From Conoideocrella luteorostrata (Eukaryota; Ascomycota; Sordariomycetes; Hypocreales; Clavicipitaceae): a stretch of 64,000 bases of DNA. The DNA lies in contig JASWJB010000027.1 of NCBI GenBank assembly GCA_032433595.1, positions 62,001 to 126,000 on the forward strand, written 5' to 3'. The notes below the pieces were generated by a model that searched no databases, was not told where the DNA came from, and was given only the letters and a program-made list of their open reading frames with translations. Position 1 is the stretch's first letter; every line of letters begins with the position of its first letter. The position numbers were made by a program, and so were the translations under genes. Positions 59,186 to 64,000 of this stretch are shown here, one piece after another.

Positions 59186-59675
59186 TCTCGATTTAATCAT
59201 GCGTTGATGAATTTGATGACTGTTGAGGAAGCAATCTAGTACAAAAATGCCGCTCAAGTCATGGTGCAATTAGGTAGGCTGTCTGCCAACGCGGAAACGG
59301 TAAGTGTTTGTTATTAATATCTACCAGGACAAAGGCGGGGAACCATCCGATCATGTCTGCCGACGGCGTGGCATGGGCGGGACGCAATCGGCTTCTGTCA
59401 CCGGGAAGTACGGATTGGCACCCACACCACTTCCAGCGCCACTACCAGAGACGGAACAATGCGAACTTCCGAGTTGAATATGCCCCTTCTAGTGAATTTG
59501 TTCGCAAGGTGCGGCACAATGATCAGTTGGCGTTCCTACTACAGCGCCATGATGCAGCTTGCAATGCTCCAAAGAAATAATACTTTGAATGCGTCTAATA
59601 ATGCTTCATAATGCTATCATACAGCGCCTTGTAGCGCTAAAAACTTCCTTGGATCACATGCTATGATCTTTCCGT
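59186..59675. other. Intergenic region
   Basis: Upstream of the DUF4863 gene and 3' flank of the hydrolase gene. The open frame at 59308-59580 has no recognisable content. Nothing else is seen. Confidence 0.45.
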
Positions 59676-61242
59676 CTACATCGTTGAGTTGCGAACGACG
59701 CCGTTTTCCGAGACAAGCATTGGCGGTGTTTCCGTTGGGGATCGTCCATTTCGGTAGCTCCATAATCTGCTGAGTTCCTTCACCTTTACGTCCTTAGTTC
59801 GCGTTCTTCCGGTCACTCCGTGGACTTCTACTGGGGTCGTTATGTCTCCAGTTCCGAATCCTTCAGTGCCCAGGTAGGATATGTCAAAGGCCTCTCGGGT
59901 GTTTGACATGGTGTCTCCCTCCTTGCCGAATTTTATGACCTCTTCCATGAACTCATTGTCATCATCGGCACCAGTGAACTGGCCTGTGTTTGGGTCTCGT
60001 TTTAGCGGGAACATTCCGTCAAGGTAATGCTGGTTGAGCTGATGGCCGCCATTGCTACTGGCACGATTGAACAGCCTTCCCAAAAATCGAGGGAGCTGCC
60101 GCGAGCCCATCTTGTTCGTTGCAAAATGCAAAACACCCCACATGGCAACAAAGTCGGTCGCGTGTGCGTAATGTTCTACATGTCCAATCGCCCTGTCCTT
60201 GGCCGCAGACGAGGTGCGAGATGACGAGAGTGATCCGGATGTCTCTTTCTTGGTTAACGTCGATGGGTCAACTCCATTCGTTCCTTCTATAGGGCTATTG
60301 ACGGGCGACGTGAAGCTTGGTTCAGCAAAAAATGCCTTCATGGCGGTCAAGGGATTTGACACCGCCATACTTTGTGACGCGATATGACGGTGAGGGTTGT
60401 TGAAGTGATTTGCTGCGTTTCCAAACGTGTATACTTCCAGTTTGGCAAGAAGATCTTGAGGCAACTCCTGTAAAAGCCAATCCAGCACCAAGCCCCCTTC
60501 GATGCCGCCTTGCGAGTGTAGAATGAAGACCACTTTGGACTTGCTTGGATCATACAGGACATCGCGAAGGGCTTTGTAGCAGATGCGCACATCACCAGTC
60601 GCGTAAGTGAAGTTTCGCTGAATCAGGCATTCTATGACATCGAAAAATATTCCTGACGTTCTGTTGTGTATTCCAAGCACGGGACGACCAAAGGTTAGCG
60701 CCAGACGATTCAAATTATTCTTCATCCAGTGCTCCCTATTAAGACGCGTCAGTGGCAATTTCTCCTTGAATGCAAAGACAACCATACCCGACTGCGACGC
60801 CGTTTAGAAACACCCACTGCTCATGCGCATGCTGAGGAAGCGCCTTGGCATATTTCTCGTCCGAGTGGAAGGTAGTGTCGTTGCTATTGAGCAGCCTGCA
60901 CAAGGACCAATTCAGTGTCAAGAAAGCTAGCACGCCAAGCGCGCTCATCCAGAGCGGGAAGATGATAGCCACGGGAAGGACCAAAATGAAGGCGAGCTGA
61001 AGAACCGCTAGGATGAAATGGATGAGAACGCAAAACATGTTCTTAGCGGTTGGATACAGCTCATCCAGTTCATTAGACCCGCATGGGCTGAAAGGCACCA
61101 GAATCCATGGTAATGCCCAGCAATAGACGAAAAAATAATATACGTCTTTAAGAAGAAGCTTTAAGGGCAAATCGGTATAGCAGTAATTGATGACCGACGT
61201 GCCACCGATTTGAGATCGGTAGAACTCTGTTGCTGAGACCAT
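59676..61242 (-). CDS. Membrane-associated alpha/beta hydrolase (serine hydrolase, DUF676-like)
   Basis: Exons 61242-60788 and 60735-59676 give 504 aa. The junction completes GVAVG-GEHWMKNNL. The start is the first ATG (MVSATEFYRS); the frame continues upstream only with a non-ATG codon. One or two hydrophobic segments lie near the N-terminus (about 25-55 and 65-110, for example LIHFILAVLQLAFILVLPVA), so the protein is membrane-bound. The nucleophile elbow is VVFILHSQGGIEGG (HSxGG, Ser nucleophile) in the middle of the protein. Possible acid and base residues lie in the HYAHATDFVAMWGVLHF stretch. A Ser/Thr-rich linker (about 320-350) separates the core from a C-terminal tail. It is probably a fungal lipase- or esterase-like hydrolase acting on lipids at a membrane. 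No substrate can be assigned. Confidence 0.8.
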
Positions 61243-63099
61243 GATGTCGCTGAGCACGACGGGCGCGGGAGTTGAACAAAGCAGCGGGAGCTAGAGATAT
61301 TGCAATGCCGCGGTGCTGGTCGATCTAGGAGCTGTTGTGGAAGGATTGTGATCAAATGTCAATTGCGAATGGCAATCTGCTCCCCGTGTAGATTAAGTAA
61401 TGTTGGACGGGCAGCATCGCCATGCAGTCATGTGTCTGTGGCAGTCCCAGAGAACATGGTGGTCAGACTGACACGAGGCTGAACTAGTTGTAGGTCAGCT
61501 GGGCGTGATTACGTCGTGTTGAGCGGTTGTGATGGTTGCAAGGCAACCTCAGCCCGCGCTACCCAACCGGCTTGGCGCCTTGGAGGCCTTGAAAAACAAG
61601 CCAGTCCTGCCGATCATTTGGCCCTCGCTCTGCGTGCTTGGTGCCTGAAACCATGACTTCATACGCACGTTGGTTGGGAAGGCCCGTCCAACCGTCAAGG
61701 CACAGAAAAGGAGGATGGCGATGCAGAGTGGAAGGACGCGGTCTAGATCTTGGTGCAACCGGACTGTCAGCCAGCAGGCAAGCAAATCTCTACGGCCAGA
61801 CTTAGCGATACCAGAGGGCAGGTGCGATGCTCGGTCATGTCAGCCCGACAACAACGACGAAAGCCACCTCGCAAGTTCGGGCGTCGTAGCAAGCCAGGCA
61901 GTACGCGCCAGTAAGCACCAGTGTCTTCTTTCTTCAACCAAGGAGACCAAAATACCAGATTTCAGTTCGGGTAGTCCATTGTCATTGATTAGCTCCGCGT
62001 GTTCCCGTCAGCCACTCGGTCGGGAGAATCTCAACGCTGGGATGGCTGCGCCCCACCACCAACGGTTTTACATCCCAAGCACGAGGACATCGGGAACAAG
62101 ATGGTCCAATTGGAGATGGTGTTGAACAGAAGCGGGAGATGAAATCTGTCTTGCGCATTGCGCCTCATTGACCATACGTTGCATTAGCTTTGATTTCTGC
62201 CATGTTTTTATTTCTTTCATCCATTTAATTAATATCTTCGGCCGGATATCTCGGCGTGTTTAGACTCTTGCACCATTTAGGCATCAGCATGCGGGTATAG
62301 CCGTCCACGTTTCTCAACCAACAATCACATAGATACAATGACGCGGCATATATGTGAGAGATTTTTATTTTTTTTTAAATTCCCCTCCTCGAGTACTTTT
62401 ATTGTGACATTCCTTTAACACCTCATCCCGAAATCATCCATCAATACTCACTCCCAGTACTTTCCTTTCCATCAGACGTATGAAAAGCATCTAAAGAAGC
62501 GATCGAAGCAAGGGAGAACAAAGATGATGGCATCTCTTGCCGGGTTTTTCTATCAACTCTTGGACCTATTACCAGGTGTGCCATTTTTGCTACCCGCACC
62601 AAGTACAACAGAGGCGCGTCATGCCCAACAGAAGCCTTCACCAATATCAAGACTCATCGGCAACATCCCCATTGGTGAGAAGCGCAGAATGGATGAACTG
62701 TGCGATGGGGGCAACAATGCACCGCACTAAGCGAAGGTGATTCTTGAGGTATAATCAACCCCTACAAGCAATGAGAGATTCCTGGAGTATGGCCTCCTGC
62801 GATGGATGTGTCATGACACAATAAGGTTGCAGAGCATGTATATTAGATACAAAAGGAGTTCTTGCCATTGCGGTATTCATATAGGCCCAATAGATTCAGT
62901 ACGCTATCCCACTTCAGTCCTGGCCGGCATTAGTGTTGTTATATAGGTGGGTTCAAGTCTTTCGATACTGCTGGGTCGAATTCTGTCGCTGCTTATTGTG
63001 CGACCATTGTTAGCCCAAATACGTTCGTATAGCACATATCGTTTATTCTCAATATAACCTAGCATGAAGGGATATGTTTCCTCTTCTTCTCTCTCCAAA

Positions 63100-63131
<32 letters not shown>

Positions 63132-64000
63132 ACGAAAGAACGAAAAGAAAAGAAAGGCCCTTACACCATGACAATTATATCCCAAGACATCTCCATAGCT
63201 CAACCTACCCTACAACACGCTCCATTTTGCGCTCACCGCCGTCACAATCCTCTGCGATTTCGGATAAGCAAGTCTTTCTGAAACGTCTTCAAATAAAGTC
63301 ACAAAATGTCCATGCATATTTCTGCGAAACATGACCGCAACTCAAACAACCTTGGAAAATACTTGTTTGCCGGCATGCAGTGGAACTCAGCTCTATCTCT
63401 GGACCGTCCATAACGTAATACAAGATCAAGCTAATCAAGGCTGGGGCGTGTCCTTTCAGCTCACCGTAACTTCAACCACGCGATTTGAACTACCCTGAGA
63501 GGTTTCGAGAAGTTCGACATCGAAATTGAGGTTCCAGACTAATCTAAAACACTTCAATAATATCCAGTCACCGCTGCAGCAAGCCTGTTTAACCCTGACT
63601 CGACGATAAATATACGGGAAAGAGACGGGGGCTTTGCCTAGAAACCACACCGCCGGCAAGCATCCAACCCGTGAAGCACCAACAAGCTAAAATACAATAA
63701 ACCGAATCGTAGTGGGATATGAGATCAGTCTTGCCCCCACGCCCATTTACACGAGACTCGCTCGTGCAAAGCGGTGCCCGAGTTTCTGTTAGCAGTGCAG
63801 GAATTTACCCAAACTTCGTTCGCCGTGGTCCACCCACCACCACAATGCTAGCGGCTGCCCTGGGGACGTGTTCGCATCGTGACCCGCAAGATCGTGAGTG
63901 ACAGACGGATGCAACTGAGGAAGGACGTGCATTCCCCGCAAAGTTATTCCTGGAGACGATGGGAAATCTGGGGATGCCATAAATAAAAAATCGTTAAGAG
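61243..64000. other. 2.8-kb terminal region without a clear gene
   Basis: Upstream DNA of the hydrolase gene followed by sequence with only short random frames. An (AAAG)n microsatellite lies at about 63098-63158. A T-run is at 62368-62377. A gene could start near the right edge, but nothing supportable was found. Confidence 0.45.
63098..63158. repeat. (AAAG)n microsatellite
   Basis: Tandem GAAA/AAAG units, the last ones imperfect (AACG variants). Confidence 0.85.

Noticed and set aside
61670..62125. 151-aa plus-strand frame
   Set aside because: Basic, low-complexity, no recognisable motif; random open frame is more likely.

Overview
The window is fungal nuclear DNA from a filamentous ascomycete (Pezizomycotina), most likely a sordariomycete. 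The genes have short introns (about 50-100 bp) with GTRNGT donors and CTAAY-type branch sites. The set includes a Zn(II)2Cys6 regulator, DAL5-type transporters, a second beta-tubulin, a guanyl-specific RNase and a BAS2-like secreted protein. No bacterial operons, rRNA, CRISPR or convincing intact tRNA were seen. Intergenic DNA is long, with simple repeats and decayed elements. The species cannot be fixed from the sequence alone.

Layout. 1-1744: 3' end of a long Ser/Pro-rich protein. 2239-3288 (-): mitochondrial NADH-cytochrome b5 reductase. 4848-6728 (-): secreted PI-PLC-like phosphodiesterase. 8439-17254: a probable sugar-acid module, made of a dehydrogenase/four-carbon acid sugar kinase fusion (-), a divergent Zn2Cys6 regulator (+) and an MFS permease (+). 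18080-19916 (-): divergent beta-tubulin with Ala at position 198. 19917-23796: gene-poor DNA with two inverted NB-ARC relics. 23797-24315 (-): phage/bacterial-type P-loop protein. 25935-27784 (+): second DAL5-type transporter. 28157-28635 (-): secreted RNase T1/F1 type. 30824-32093 (-): BAS2-like secreted protein with a long Asn/Gln-rich repeat tail. About 32630-33015: possible tRNA-derived SINE. 33428-34445 (-): Cdc37-like protein without the kinase-binding half. 37281-39605 (-): M3 peptidase that has lost its catalytic Glu. 40219-41997 (-): cytochrome P450. 43610-44086 (-): small Cys-rich secreted protein. 45984-47129 (+): SDR-like oxidoreductase. 47316-49206 (-): amino-acid permease. 52888-53775 (+): small bZIP factor. 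57290-58290 (+): Nudix/DUF4743 hydrolase. 58526-59185 (-): DUF4863/PnbB-like protein. 59676-61242 (-): membrane-linked alpha/beta hydrolase.

How the genes work together. Only 8.4-17.3 kb looks like a functional group: enzyme, divergent regulator and transporter. The rest is a mixture of housekeeping-type genes (cytochrome b5 reductase, Nudix) and accessory genes: secreted proteins, degenerate or paralogous versions of core proteins (tubulin, Cdc37, M3 peptidase) and a possible horizontal acquisition. A 9-bp word, TACGGAGTA, recurs about 15 times and only outside genes.

Exon boundaries were worked out by hand from splice signals, reading-frame phase and remembered family sequences. No database search was possible.
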